Source: Palsa-360 sp963719875 (GTDB lineage Bacteria; Acidobacteriota; Terriglobia; Acidiferrales; UBA7541). From it: 64,000 nucleotides of DNA. The stretch is taken from contig CAVRDJ010000003.1 of the NCBI GenBank assembly GCA_963719875.1, positions 1 through 64,000 on the forward strand. The letters are read 5' to 3'. The notes under the pieces are model-generated. The model saw only the letters and a program-made list of their open reading frames with translations, did not search any database and was not told the DNA's origin. Position numbers and translations under genes: made by a program. Numbering within the stretch: position 1 is the first letter of the stretch; each line of letters begins with the position of its first letter. Positions 34,666 to 43,793 of this stretch are shown one piece after another.

Positions 34666-35289
34666 ATGCGCAAGCAACTCGCAGACCCTCCCACGCGCAT
34701 TCGACGCTTGCGCCGCTCGGAATTGCCCACCGGCACGCTGCAGCTTGCCAAATATCTGATCGGCAAAACGCTGGTGCACGACCTGCCGCGCGTGCGCCTC
34801 GCCGGCCGCATCGTGGAAACGGAAGCGTATCCCGTCGGCGACAAAGCCGCGCACGCTTACGGCGGGCTCACGCCCAGCCGGCGCTCACTCTTTCTCGAAC
34901 GCGGCCACGCGTATGTGTATTTCACTTACGGGTCCTCTTTCATGATGAATGTCTCGAGCGAGGTCGAAGGGACTGGCGCCGGAGTCCTGGTGCGCGCGGT
35001 CGAGCCGCTCGAGGGCATCTCGTTCATGGAGCGGCGGCGCGGGACCACTCGACTCCTCGACCTCGCGCGCGGTCCTGGCCGCCTCGCGCAAGCCATGGAC
35101 ATCAACAAGCGCTATGACGGCGTCGATCTCTGCAATTCTGGCAAGCTGTGGTTAGGAGATGAGGTTCGACCCCCGGGACCCATCGGCGCAAGCATTCGAA
35201 TCGGCATCACCCGCGACGTTCATCGGCTGTGCCGATTCTATGAACGGGGCAGTCCCTTTGTAAGCGGTCCGAAGAGTTTGCGGGAGTAG
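34666..35289 (+). CDS. DNA-3-methyladenine glycosylase (AAG/Mpg family)
   Basis: The 207-aa protein has the AAG family pattern: LAKYLIGKTLVHD, the active-site region GRIVETEAYPVGDKAAHAYG, AYVYFTYGSSFMMNV and the RGPGRLAQAM motif. The glutamate of VETEAY activates water to release alkylated bases. It acts in base-excision repair. The start follows the flavoprotein stop by 5 bases, so the two may be co-transcribed although unrelated in function. Confidence 0.94.
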   Translation: MRKQLADPPTRIRRLRRSELPTGTLQLAKYLIGKTLVHDLPRVRLAGRIVETEAYPVGDKAAHAYGGLTPSRRSLFLERGHAYVYFTYGSSFMMNVSSEVEGTGAGVLVRAVEPLEGISFMERRRGTTRLLDLARGPGRLAQAMDINKRYDGVDLCNSGKLWLGDEVRPPGPIGASIRIGITRDVHRLCRFYERGSPFVSGPKSLRE

Positions 35290-35330
35290 GGTCCGGATGC
35301 TGTCGTTTTTTCTTTCTCTGCGTTCTCGCA

Positions 35331-35426
35331 TTTCTCTGCGCACTCTGTGTTAAGAATTTGCGGCCGGAAAACCAATGTCAGAAGCTTCAACACGGAGGAC
35401 ACAGAGGAGACGAGTGCACGGAGAAA
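35331..35426. repeat. imperfect inverted repeat of the CTCTGTG/CACAGAG type
   Basis: TTTCTCTGCGCACTCTGTGT at 35331-35350 is opposed by ACACGGAGGACACAGAGGAG at 35390-35409 and GTGCACGGAGAAA ending at 35426. Words of this type form short palindromic repeats in many genomes. It lies between the glycosylase and zinc-finger genes. Confidence 0.5.
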
Positions 35427-35562
35427 TCCTACCCTCATGCACGTACTGAAATCCTGGTCGCGGGCGAACAGAACTCGATTTACGAAGCCAGGCGCACTGG
35501 CCTGGACGTGCAGAATATTCTCCAGGTGTGGTAAAAAGGGAACTGGGCCCAAGGAGGACACC

Positions 35563-35829
35563 ATGGCATTGCTAGAAGGATGTCCGCACGTCAAAGAAAT
35601 CAAGAAAGTGCAACCCAGCGCAAATGGCTGCGAGGAATGTTTGAAGATGGGGGACTCGTGGGTTCATCTGCGGATGTGCCTTATATGCGGCCACGTCGGA
35701 TGCTGTGATTCCTCCAAGAACAAGCATGCCACAAAACATTTTCACCGCACCAAACATCCCATCGTGCAATCGGTCGAGCCGGGCGAAGACTGGCGCTGGT
35801 GCTACGTCGACGAGATCATGCTGGACTGA
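35563..35829 (+). CDS. UBP-type zinc finger protein
   Basis: The 88-aa protein is almost entirely a ZnF-UBP domain: GCPHVKEI at the start, NGCEECLKMGDSWVHLRMCL, ICGHVGCCDSSKNKHATKHF, and HRTKHPIVQSVEPGEDWRWC. The Cys and His ligands are in place. In bacteria this domain occurs in small stand-alone proteins of unknown role. AGGAGG lies just before ATG 35563; the longer upstream frame crosses repeat DNA and was rejected. The DUF5996 gene follows 42 bases later. Confidence 0.88.
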   Translation: MALLEGCPHVKEIKKVQPSANGCEECLKMGDSWVHLRMCLICGHVGCCDSSKNKHATKHFHRTKHPIVQSVEPGEDWRWCYVDEIMLD

Positions 35830-35871
35830 CTCCTGCGCGGACCTGTACGAACTAGCAAAGAGGAGGAAAAC

Positions 35872-36798
35872 ATGCCCGTTGCCAAAGCAGTAGTGGACCC
35901 CTCGCAAGCCTGGCCGGCCCTGCCGCTCTCCGCCTGGGCGGATACCTATGCGACGCTGCACATGTGGACCCAGATTGTTGGTAAGGTTCGCCTGGCGCTG
36001 TCGCCGCACGTCAATCATTGGTGGGAAGTCCCGCTCTACGTCAATGCCAGGGGATTGACGACGTCTCCGATTCCTTACCGCAAGGGCGTGTTTGAAGTTC
36101 AATTCGATTTCATCGACCACAGACTTGATGTCACCACTTCCAGTGGCGAAACGAAAAGTATTCGCCTGGAGCCGCGCACGGTCGCCGATTTCCATGCGGA
36201 ATTTCTGTCTCTGCTTGGGGCGCTCGAAATCGGCGTCAAAATTTGGAATATGCCGGTTGAGATTCCGAATCCGATTCGATTTGACCTGGACCGCGTTCAC
36301 GGCGCGTACGATCCAAAATACGCAAACGCGTTCTGGCGAATTCTCGTGACCGTGGATGCCATCTTCAAGGAATTTCGTGGTCACTTTCTCGGCAAGGTCA
36401 GCCCAGTCCATTTCTTTTGGGGGAGTTTTGATCTGGCCGTCACGCGGTTTTCCGGGCGCCGGGCCCCGGAACGCCCCGGCGCGGACGTAATTACCCGCGA
36501 GGCGTATTCGCACGAAGTCAGCAGCGTGGGTTTTTGGCCGGGCGGCGCTGATGTTAAGGGAGCGGCGTTCTATTCGTACGCCGCGCCGGCGCCTGACGGA
36601 TTTGGCGAGCGACCGGTGCGCCCGGCGGCAGCGTCCTACAACAAGCAGTTGGGCGAATTCTTGCTGATATACGACGATGTGCGCGCAATGAAATCTCCCC
36701 ACGATGCGCTGCTCGATTTTTGCCAGAGTACGTACGCCGCCGCCGCCGATCTCGGACATTGGGACCGCGCAGCCCTGGAGAAGTCGCACTCCAAGTAG
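35872..36798 (+). CDS. DUF5996 family protein
   Basis: The 308-aa protein matches DUF5996 from start to end: LHMWTQIVGKVRLAL, HWWEVPLYVNARGLTTSPIP, QFDFIDHRLDV and later FSGRRAPERPGADVITREAY, SHEVSSVGFWPG and FYSYAAPAPDGF. It has no signal peptide or membrane segment. The family function is unknown. GAGGAGG lies before ATG. It probably forms an operon with the UBP-type zinc finger gene. Confidence 0.88.
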   Translation: MPVAKAVVDPSQAWPALPLSAWADTYATLHMWTQIVGKVRLALSPHVNHWWEVPLYVNARGLTTSPIPYRKGVFEVQFDFIDHRLDVTTSSGETKSIRLEPRTVADFHAEFLSLLGALEIGVKIWNMPVEIPNPIRFDLDRVHGAYDPKYANAFWRILVTVDAIFKEFRGHFLGKVSPVHFFWGSFDLAVTRFSGRRAPERPGADVITREAYSHEVSSVGFWPGGADVKGAAFYSYAAPAPDGFGERPVRPAAASYNKQLGEFLLIYDDVRAMKSPHDALLDFCQSTYAAAADLGHWDRAALEKSHSK

Positions 36799-36991
36799 CA
36801 GCCCACGCGAAATTGTCCCGCTCCGGCTCAAAAAAGCGCCGGCGCTGCACAAAATCTCACCGCCATAAGACTTCCCGAAGGTATCACTCAATTTTTTACG
36901 ATATGCTTATAAGTGAGTCATGATGTCAGGTGCCATGATAAAGCTTGTCTGGCGAGCAAAGAATGAACCACAGAACGAAGTTCAAACCATG

Positions 36992-39349
36992 ATGGCGCGA
37001 TTCATTCGGATCATCTGCTTAGTGGCTTGTGTGTGGTTTTTCGCCCTGCCTGCTGCTGCGCAACGGGACCGCGGAGAACTGCAGATTGAAGTGCATGATC
37101 CGCAGGGAGCGGTCCTTAGTGCATCCGGAGAATTAGTCAGCGAAGGCAATCAATTTCACCTGAACTTTACGGTTGGCGACGACGGCCGTTACGCCGCGCA
37201 CGATCTCGCGTTCGGTGTCTACCGGGTAAGCGTGTCCCACTCGGGATTTGTTCCCACCGTTCAACTGGTGGAGATTCGGTCCATGGTGCCTCAGCATTTG
37301 TCTTTGGCGCTGGGGTTAAAGCCGGTCGAGACTCAAGTGCAAGTCAGCGAGACGGAAACCCTGGTCGATCCGTCGCGGACCAGCGCGGTTTATACGATTG
37401 GTTCGCAAACCATCGGTGAGCAACTCTCGCCTCAGGCGGGACGCGGGGTCCTCGATGTCGTAGACGCCCAGCCGGGCTGGTTGGAAGAAGCCAACGGCGT
37501 TTTGCACCCGCGCGGCTCGGAATATGACGTCCAGTTTGTCGTGGACGGTCTGCCCATGACCGAAAATCGCTCGTCCGGTTTTGCGCCCCCGATCGAATCG
37601 AGCGACGTCGAATCCATGCGGGTGATGACCGCCGGGTTTCCCGCGGAATACGGCCGAAAACTGGGCGGCGTCGTGGAAGTGACGTCACCGAAAAACAATC
37701 CCGCGGGACTGCACGGAGAGTTTGAAGCGGAAGGAGGCAGTTTCTCAACGGCTGCGGGCAGCGGCGCTCTCTTCTATTCCAGCGGGGGAAACCGATTTTC
37801 CATCACCGGCGACGGGTTTCATTCCGGCCGGTACCTCGACCCGCCGGTTCTCCAGAACTACACGAATACCGGAAATGCCGGCGGATTTTCATCTTCGTAC
37901 GAGCGCGATTTTTCGAACAGCGACCGCCTCTTCCTGACCTTCGCGCAACACGCGGTTCGCTACGAGGTGCCGAACGAACTCATTCAGCAAATTCCGCAAC
38001 CGCCGCGAGTGGTTCCCCAGCGCCAGGACTCCGAGCAGAAAGAAACCTCGGGCCAAGTCCACTACACGCACGCATTTTCGGCGGACATCCTCTTGAGCGT
38101 CGCCGGGAGCGTCCGAGATGCGTCCGCGCATCTGAATTCCAACGCGCAATCCACGCCGGTCATCGTCTCGCAGGACCGCGGGTATCGCGAAGGATATGCG
38201 CGCGCCGACCTCGCGGGCCATCACGGACGGCACGAGTGGAAGTTCGGGGTGGACGGAATATTCAATCCCGTGAATGAAAACTTACAGTATCAAATCACGG
38301 CCCCAGCGCAATTCCCCGACGTCATCCAACAGAGCTTTCTATTTTCCGATCGTCGCTGGGACCTCGAGCCCTCCGCCTACGTCCAGGACCAAGTCCGTTT
38401 TGGCAAATGGAACCTGAGCGCCGGATTGCGGTTTGACCATTACGGCTTTGTGGTGAACGATTCGGCCTGGAGCCCGCGCCTTGGCGTGTCGCGATTTATT
38501 TCTTCGCTGAACGTGCTCATTCATGCTTCCTACGATCGCGTTTTCCAGACGCCGGCGCTGGAAAATCTGTTGCTCGCCAGCTCGCCGCAATTGGACTCGA
38601 TCAGCGCCCTCGTCGTAAGGCTCCCCGTACAGCCGGCCCGCGCGAATTATTATGAAGTGGGATTCACCAAATCTTTTTCCGGCAAGTTGCGAATCGACGG
38701 CAACGTCTTCCGTCGTGATTTCAGCAATTATTCCGATGACGACGTGTTGCTCGACACCGGGATCAGTTTTCCGATTGCCTTTTCGACGGCCGTGATTAAC
38801 GGCGAGGAAATTCAAATTGCCGTCCCGCGCTGGGGCCGCTTTTCTGGAGTTCTGAGTTACTCGAATCAGACAGGGATAGGTCAGGGACCCATTACGGGCG
38901 GACTATTTCTCGGGAGCGGAGCGGCAAACATTCCAGATACGAGCAAGTTCCCGGTCTCTCAAGATCAGAGAAACACCGTACGCGCGCGTGTGCGCTTCCA
39001 GGCCACGGAACGGTTGTGGCTCGCCACGTCCGCGGAATACGGGAGCGGCTTGCCCGTGAACTTGAATGGCCCGGTCGACCAAAGCCAAATCAATTTTTTC
39101 TTGCAGCAATACGGCCCCGCCATATTGAACCAGGTGAATTTCAATGCGGGCCGCGTACGTCCAAATTTCTCGCTCGATGCAGCCGCTGGCGCCACGCTTT
39201 TTCATAAAGAGGGAAGAGACGTCACGTTTGAAATCGAGGGTCACAACCTGACGGACCGAGTGAATGTGCTGAATTTCGCCAGCCTATTCTCCGGAACTGC
39301 GGTCGCGCCGCCCGCCAGCGTCAGTGCTCGCCTGAAAGTCGGTTTTTAA
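36992..39349 (+). CDS. TonB-dependent outer-membrane receptor with carboxypeptidase-like N-terminal domain
   Basis: Counted from ATG 36992 the protein has 785 residues. It has a signal peptide (RIICLVACVWFFALPAAAQ), a carboxypeptidase regulatory-like domain (ELQIEVHDPQGAVLSASGEL), a plug domain (HPRGSEYDVQFVVDGLPM, ESMRVMTAGFPAEYGRKLGG) and a long beta-barrel that ends in phenylalanine (SARLKVGF), as outer-membrane barrels do. No clear TonB box is seen. The substrate is unknown; such receptors are numerous in Acidobacteriota and often take up plant-derived oligomers. ATG 36989 and an earlier start at 36920 are alternatives. Confidence 0.85.
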   Translation: MARFIRIICLVACVWFFALPAAAQRDRGELQIEVHDPQGAVLSASGELVSEGNQFHLNFTVGDDGRYAAHDLAFGVYRVSVSHSGFVPTVQLVEIRSMVPQHLSLALGLKPVETQVQVSETETLVDPSRTSAVYTIGSQTIGEQLSPQAGRGVLDVVDAQPGWLEEANGVLHPRGSEYDVQFVVDGLPMTENRSSGFAPPIESSDVESMRVMTAGFPAEYGRKLGGVVEVTSPKNNPAGLHGEFEAEGGSFSTAAGSGALFYSSGGNRFSITGDGFHSGRYLDPPVLQNYTNTGNAGGFSSSYERDFSNSDRLFLTFAQHAVRYEVPNELIQQIPQPPRVVPQRQDSEQKETSGQVHYTHAFSADILLSVAGSVRDASAHLNSNAQSTPVIVSQDRGYREGYARADLAGHHGRHEWKFGVDGIFNPVNENLQYQITAPAQFPDVIQQSFLFSDRRWDLEPSAYVQDQVRFGKWNLSAGLRFDHYGFVVNDSAWSPRLGVSRFISSLNVLIHASYDRVFQTPALENLLLASSPQLDSISALVVRLPVQPARANYYEVGFTKSFSGKLRIDGNVFRRDFSNYSDDDVLLDTGISFPIAFSTAVINGEEIQIAVPRWGRFSGVLSYSNQTGIGQGPITGGLFLGSGAANIPDTSKFPVSQDQRNTVRARVRFQATERLWLATSAEYGSGLPVNLNGPVDQSQINFFLQQYGPAILNQVNFNAGRVRPNFSLDAAAGATLFHKEGRDVTFEIEGHNLTDRVNVLNFASLFSGTAVAPPASVSARLKVGF

Positions 39350-39352
39350 CCC

Positions 39353-39412
39353 GGGAACGCCAATCTCCCGATTGGCGTATCGCGCGACGCCATTCAGGAG
39401 AATGGCGTTCCC
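39353..39412. repeat. inverted repeat GGGAACGCCAAT.../...ATGGCGTTCCC
   Basis: Two hairpins (GCCAATCTCCCGATTGGC and GCCATTCAGGAGAATGGC) are joined, and the outer ends GGGAACGCC and GGCGTTCCC also pair. The unit begins 3 bases after the TonB receptor stop codon and could act as a 3' end structure. Confidence 0.75.
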
Positions 39413-39485
39413 AGGCCCACCCGCACACAGTCCTCTGCACGCATTTGACAGGCTTGCAACCGCAGCATACGATTCTGAATGGTAC

Positions 39486-41357
39486 ATGCTCTTCTTCAAA
39501 AGCATTCGAATGAATCGCCCAAAATCGGTCCCTGCGTCGCGTCCCTGGCGTTGGCGCACATTCGGCTTGGCCGTAGCGCTTGCGCTTCTCGCTGTCCGCG
39601 TCGCGGCTGATACCAATTCCGCCGATCCTAAACGGTACCTGGATGACGTCAAGTCGCTTTCCTCCCCCGTAATGGAAGGCCGCGGCGCTGGAACCAAGGG
39701 CATCGAGCTCGCCGCGGATTTGATCGAGCAACGCTACCGTTCTCTAGGACTGCAACCGGCAGGTGCCAAATCCTTCTTCCAACCCTTCACCGTAATTACC
39801 GGGGCAAAGTTGAAGGAAGGCAATCGCCTGGAAGTGGTGGACGGCAAGGTGAAGCAGGGATTGAAACTGAATCAGGATTTCGTTCCTTTCAGTTTTTCCG
39901 CTTCCGGTGAAGTCGCCGGCCCTATCGTATTCGCAGGCTATGGCGCAACCGCTCCCGAATTCGGCTACGACGATTACGCGCATCTCGACGTTAAGGACAA
40001 GATCGTTGTCATCCTGCGCTATGAGCCGGCGGGCTTCGCCGCGAGGAGCGGAAATGCCGGACTGACGCAACACTCCCAGTTGATCATGAAAGCGATCAAC
40101 GCGCGGAATCATGGCGCCAAAGCTGTGATCCTGGTGAACGGAAAATTAGGAGAAAAAGAGGAGGATGTTCTCACCAAATTCGGCAGCGTGAACGGCCCCG
40201 AAAATGCCGGTGTCGTGATCGTGCAGGCGAAAAACGAAGTTGCGGACGCGTGGTTTGCAGCTGCGGGCAAATCACTCGCCGAAATTCAAAATCAGATCAA
40301 CGCGTCCTCGACTCCGTCCTCGTTCTCATTCCCCGACAAACTGCAGATTTCGCTCGGGGTCAATATCGAAAAGACCCGCGCGACCGTGAACAATGTGCTC
40401 GCCTATCTTCCCGGCAAGACCGATGAGTACATCATCATCGGCGCGCACTACGATCACCTCGGCTACGGCAACGTCGATTCGCTCGCGCCTTCTCAGATCG
40501 GGAAAATTCATCCCGGCGCCGACGACAATGCTTCCGGCACCGCTGGCGTGCTCGAACTGGCGCGTCTGCTGGCTCCTCGTAAAGGGCAACTTCAGCGCGG
40601 CATTTTGTTCGCGGATTTTGCGGGGGAGGAGCTCGGTCTGCTCGGTTCCGCGGAATGGGTGAAGGAGCCGACGCTGCCGCTCGACAAAGCTGTCGCCATG
40701 ATCAACATGGACATGATCGGCCGGATCAAGGACGAAAAAGTTTTTATTGGCGGGACGGGAACGGGCGCCACGTTCAAGGATCTTCTCGATGAAGAGAAGA
40801 GCAAGTCCCCATTCCATGTCGAGTATTCCGCCAGCGGCTACGCGGCCAGCGATCATACGTCGTTTGTCGGGAAAAAAATTCCAGTGCTCTTCTTTTTCTC
40901 CGGCTTGCACTCGGACTATCACAAGCCTTCCGATACCTGGGACAAGATCAATGCCCCCGATGCGGCGAAGCTTTTGGATTTTATCGATGACGTAGCCCTA
41001 AAGGTTGATGCCGCAAAAGAGCGCGTCGCGTTCGTCACCGTGAAAGAAGATCAGCCGGGCGGGCAGGCCGCAAGCGGTGGCGGCGGTGGTTACGGACCCT
41101 ATTTCGGGTCGATTCCGGACTTTGGGCAGGAAGAAAACGGCGTCAAATTTTCCGACGTTCGCCCGGGATCGCCTGCGGCGAAGGCGGGCTTCAAGGCCGG
41201 CGACGTCCTTGTCCAATTTGGCGACAAGCCGATTCACAATTTGTACGATTTCACCGACGCGCTGCGCCGCAGCAAGGTAGGCGACGTCGTGGACGTGAAA
41301 GTGTTGCGCGAAGGCAAGCCGGTCAACGCGTCCGTGAAGCTCGAACAGCGGAAATAA
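39486..41357 (+). CDS. secreted M28-family metallopeptidase with PA and PDZ domains
   Basis: The protein has about 623 residues: a signal peptide, an N-terminal part, a PA insert (AGPIVFAGYGATAPEFGYDD, KIVVILRYEPAGF), the M28 core and a PDZ domain. Zinc ligands are visible in GAHYDHLG, GADDNASGTAG, FAGEELGLLGS and NMDMIGR, with the last in SDYHKPSDTWD. The PDZ part starts near VKFSDVRPGSPAAKAGFKAG. It should be a periplasmic aminopeptidase. ATG 39510 is an equally possible start. A TolB-like gene follows 16 bases later. Confidence 0.9.
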   Translation: MLFFKSIRMNRPKSVPASRPWRWRTFGLAVALALLAVRVAADTNSADPKRYLDDVKSLSSPVMEGRGAGTKGIELAADLIEQRYRSLGLQPAGAKSFFQPFTVITGAKLKEGNRLEVVDGKVKQGLKLNQDFVPFSFSASGEVAGPIVFAGYGATAPEFGYDDYAHLDVKDKIVVILRYEPAGFAARSGNAGLTQHSQLIMKAINARNHGAKAVILVNGKLGEKEEDVLTKFGSVNGPENAGVVIVQAKNEVADAWFAAAGKSLAEIQNQINASSTPSSFSFPDKLQISLGVNIEKTRATVNNVLAYLPGKTDEYIIIGAHYDHLGYGNVDSLAPSQIGKIHPGADDNASGTAGVLELARLLAPRKGQLQRGILFADFAGEELGLLGSAEWVKEPTLPLDKAVAMINMDMIGRIKDEKVFIGGTGTGATFKDLLDEEKSKSPFHVEYSASGYAASDHTSFVGKKIPVLFFFSGLHSDYHKPSDTWDKINAPDAAKLLDFIDDVALKVDAAKERVAFVTVKEDQPGGQAASGGGGGYGPYFGSIPDFGQEENGVKFSDVRPGSPAAKAGFKAGDVLVQFGDKPIHNLYDFTDALRRSKVGDVVDVKVLREGKPVNASVKLEQRK

Positions 41358-41373
41358 ACAAAACATACTCATC

Positions 41374-42474
41374 ATGTCTAAATCCCAGATTGCCCGTCCC
41401 TCACTTTTCCTCTTGCTGATCATTGCTTGCGCGTCTTTGGTGACCTACTCGCAAGCGCCCAACTCTGGGAAAACAAGTTCCGACTCCCTCACGGTTCCTG
41501 GCGAGATGCATCTCGGCCATGTGCGGCAGCTCACCTTCGGCGGCACCAATGCCGAAGCGTATTTTTCCGCGGATGACAAATACCTGATCTTCATGCATTC
41601 CGGAGCAGGCGTTCCGTGCGACCAGATGTACACCATGCCGGTGGATACACCGGACGGCAAACCCGCGGTTCCCAAACTGGTGAGCACCGGCAAGGGACGC
41701 ACGACGTGCGGCTACTTTTTCCCGAAAGGAGACCGCATCCTGTTTTCCTCGACGCACGAAACCACCGCCGAGTGCCCGCCGCGGCCTGATTATTCGCACG
41801 GATACGTCTGGCCAATCTACAGCTCCTACGAAATTTACACCGCGAAGCCCGACGGCAGCGATCTGCGCCGCCTGACCAATTCTCCAGGCTACGATGCGGA
41901 ATCGACCATCAGCCGCGACGGCAAGAAAATTGTGTTCACGTCCACGCGCAACGGTGACCTCGACGTTTACACAATGAACGTGGATGGCAGCGACGTCCGC
42001 CAGCTCACGCACGAGCTGGGCTACGACGGCGGCGCTTTCTTTTCCGACGATGGCAAGAAAATCGTCTACCGCTCGCAGCAACCGAAAACCCCGGAAGAAA
42101 TTGCAGACTACAAGGACTTGCTCTCCCGCGGCTTGATCCGCCCCGGAAACCTCGAAATCTGGGTGATGGACGCCGACGGCAAGAATAAGCGCCAGATCAC
42201 GCACAACGGCGCCGCGAATTTCGCCCCGTATTTTTTCCCCGGCGGCAAGCGCATCATTTTTGCCTCAAATGTGGCCAACCAGAAAGACCCCAGCGGATTC
42301 GATCTCTACGCCATCAACGTCGACGGCACCGGCCTCGAGCAGATCACCTATCATCCCGACTTCGACGCCTTCCCGATGTTTTCCTCCGACGGGAAGCGCC
42401 TCGTCTGGGCCTCGAATCGCAACGGCAAAGCCCCGCACGAGACGAACATTTTCATTGCCGATTGGGTGGAGTGA
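41374..42474 (+). CDS. secreted TolB-like beta-propeller (PD40) protein
   Basis: The 366-aa protein has a signal peptide (residues 1-27, SLFLLLIIACASLVTYSQ) followed by about six PD40 repeats. Examples are AEAYFSADDKYLIFMHSG, AESTISRDGKKIVFTSTRNG, FSDDGKKIVYRSQ, YFFPGGKRIIFASN and MFSSDGKRLVWASNRNG. Such propellers occur in TolB and in exported proteins that bind peptides or polysaccharides. It is 16 bases downstream of the M28 peptidase and probably cooperates with it outside the cytoplasm. Confidence 0.85.
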   Translation: MSKSQIARPSLFLLLIIACASLVTYSQAPNSGKTSSDSLTVPGEMHLGHVRQLTFGGTNAEAYFSADDKYLIFMHSGAGVPCDQMYTMPVDTPDGKPAVPKLVSTGKGRTTCGYFFPKGDRILFSSTHETTAECPPRPDYSHGYVWPIYSSYEIYTAKPDGSDLRRLTNSPGYDAESTISRDGKKIVFTSTRNGDLDVYTMNVDGSDVRQLTHELGYDGGAFFSDDGKKIVYRSQQPKTPEEIADYKDLLSRGLIRPGNLEIWVMDADGKNKRQITHNGAANFAPYFFPGGKRIIFASNVANQKDPSGFDLYAINVDGTGLEQITYHPDFDAFPMFSSDGKRLVWASNRNGKAPHETNIFIADWVE

Positions 42475-42492
42475 ATGGGAAGGATGTCTTAA

Positions 42493-42565
42493 GTAGCGCA
42501 GGCTTCAGCCTGTGGGTTTTGATTTTGGTGCAGAACAAAAATCCACAAGCTGAAGCTTGCGCTAC
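42493..42565. repeat. GCAGGCTTCAGCCTG-type inverted repeat, copy 3
   Basis: GTAGCGCAGGCTTCAGCCTG pairs with CAAGCTGAAGCTTGCGCTAC; the loop is TTTTGATTTTGGTGCAGAACAA-like. It starts 18 bases after the TolB-like gene. Confidence 0.85.
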
Positions 42566-42667
42566 CTGAAGTCCGTCAGGATATTCGGCAAACCTTGGGA
42601 CGGTGATATACTTCCGCCCGTCCCCGACACTAGATGGCATCGGATCAGAAGCGAAAAGGAGCTCGCC

Positions 42668-43792
42668 ATGTATCGAAGCGACGTTGTCGGCAGCCTGTTG
42701 CGGCCTGCCTACCTCAAGAAAGCGCGCGAAGAATTCGCGGCGGGCCGGCTCGCGGATGCAGAATTCAAGCGAATAGAGGACCGCGCCGTCGATGAGGCGA
42801 TTGCCCTGCAGTTGCGGACCGGCTTGGACGCTCTTTCCGACGGAGAGATGCGGCGATACGCATTCTTCGGGCACCTGGTCGACTCTATGGAAGGGTTCGA
42901 CAAAGTTGGGGGTTGGTCCATCCCATTTCACGATGAAAAGGGCGAAGAAATCGTCCAGACCAGGCCGGTCGTGGTATCCCGCTTGCGCCGGAAGCGGCAT
43001 ATGTGCGCCGAAGAATTCACATACCTGCGAGCGCGGACCGATCATCCGGCCAAGACGACCTTACTCAGCGCGCAACAAGCGGCGGCCTATTACGACGCGA
43101 AGAAATCCAGCGCCGCCTATCCCACCGTCGATGCGTTTCTCGCCGACCTCGTGGATCTCCTCCGCGATGAAGTCGCCGAATTGATCCGTCTCGGCTGCAC
43201 GTATATTCAAGTTGATTCGCCGCAATATGCCGCGCTGATCGATTCGAAAATTCGCGAGGGCTACCGCCAGCGCGGAAATGACCCCGACCGGCTTCTCGAT
43301 CTTTCCATCGAGATGGATAACGCGGTGATTGGCGGCCATCCAAATGTGGTATTCGGCCTGCACCTGTGCCGCGGCAACAATCAGAGCAAGTTCTACGCTT
43401 CGGGGGATTACGCACCCATCGCGAAAGTGTTCGCCAAAACTAAATTCCAAAGATTTCTGCTCGAATTCGATGACGAGCGGTCGGGCGGTTTCGAACCGCT
43501 CTCCCAGGTTCCTGGTGACCGAACCGTTGTGTTGGGCCTCGTCAGCACCAAAAAATCCGTTCTGGAGCGCAAGGATGAGCTCAAGAGCCGCATCCGTGCA
43601 GCCGAGAAATTTGTCCCACTCGATCGGCTGGCACTGAGTCCGCAGTGCGGGTTTGCCTCGACGATGGAGGGAAATTTGTTGACCGAGGCCGACCAGGAGG
43701 CCAAGCTGCGGCTGGTGGCGGAAACGGCGCGCGAGGTCTGGGGCGCGGCGCAGTCCTCGGAAGCATCGAAAGTGAAAGGGAAGTCCGTCTAA
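42668..43792 (+). CDS. MetE-like (cobalamin-independent methionine synthase family) methyltransferase
   Basis: The 374-aa protein corresponds only to the C-terminal catalytic half of MetE (YxjG/YxjH-like). Zinc ligands are in place: H and C in FGLHLCRGNN, E in FLLEFDDERSG and C in SPQCGFAST. The N-terminus RSDVVGSLLRPAYL is the usual start of this family. Proteins of this kind transfer methyl groups from varied donors, and the donor here is unknown. AAGGAG precedes ATG 42668. A cytochrome P450 gene follows after 1 base, so the two are probably an operon. Confidence 0.87.
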   Translation: MYRSDVVGSLLRPAYLKKAREEFAAGRLADAEFKRIEDRAVDEAIALQLRTGLDALSDGEMRRYAFFGHLVDSMEGFDKVGGWSIPFHDEKGEEIVQTRPVVVSRLRRKRHMCAEEFTYLRARTDHPAKTTLLSAQQAAAYYDAKKSSAAYPTVDAFLADLVDLLRDEVAELIRLGCTYIQVDSPQYAALIDSKIREGYRQRGNDPDRLLDLSIEMDNAVIGGHPNVVFGLHLCRGNNQSKFYASGDYAPIAKVFAKTKFQRFLLEFDDERSGGFEPLSQVPGDRTVVLGLVSTKKSVLERKDELKSRIRAAEKFVPLDRLALSPQCGFASTMEGNLLTEADQEAKLRLVAETAREVWGAAQSSEASKVKGKSV

Positions 43793-43793
43793 G

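Noticed and set aside
35347..35562. Extension of the zinc-finger frame upstream
   Set aside because: The added part translates repeat DNA (NTEDTEETSARR is typical) and a good ribosome-binding site precedes 35563.
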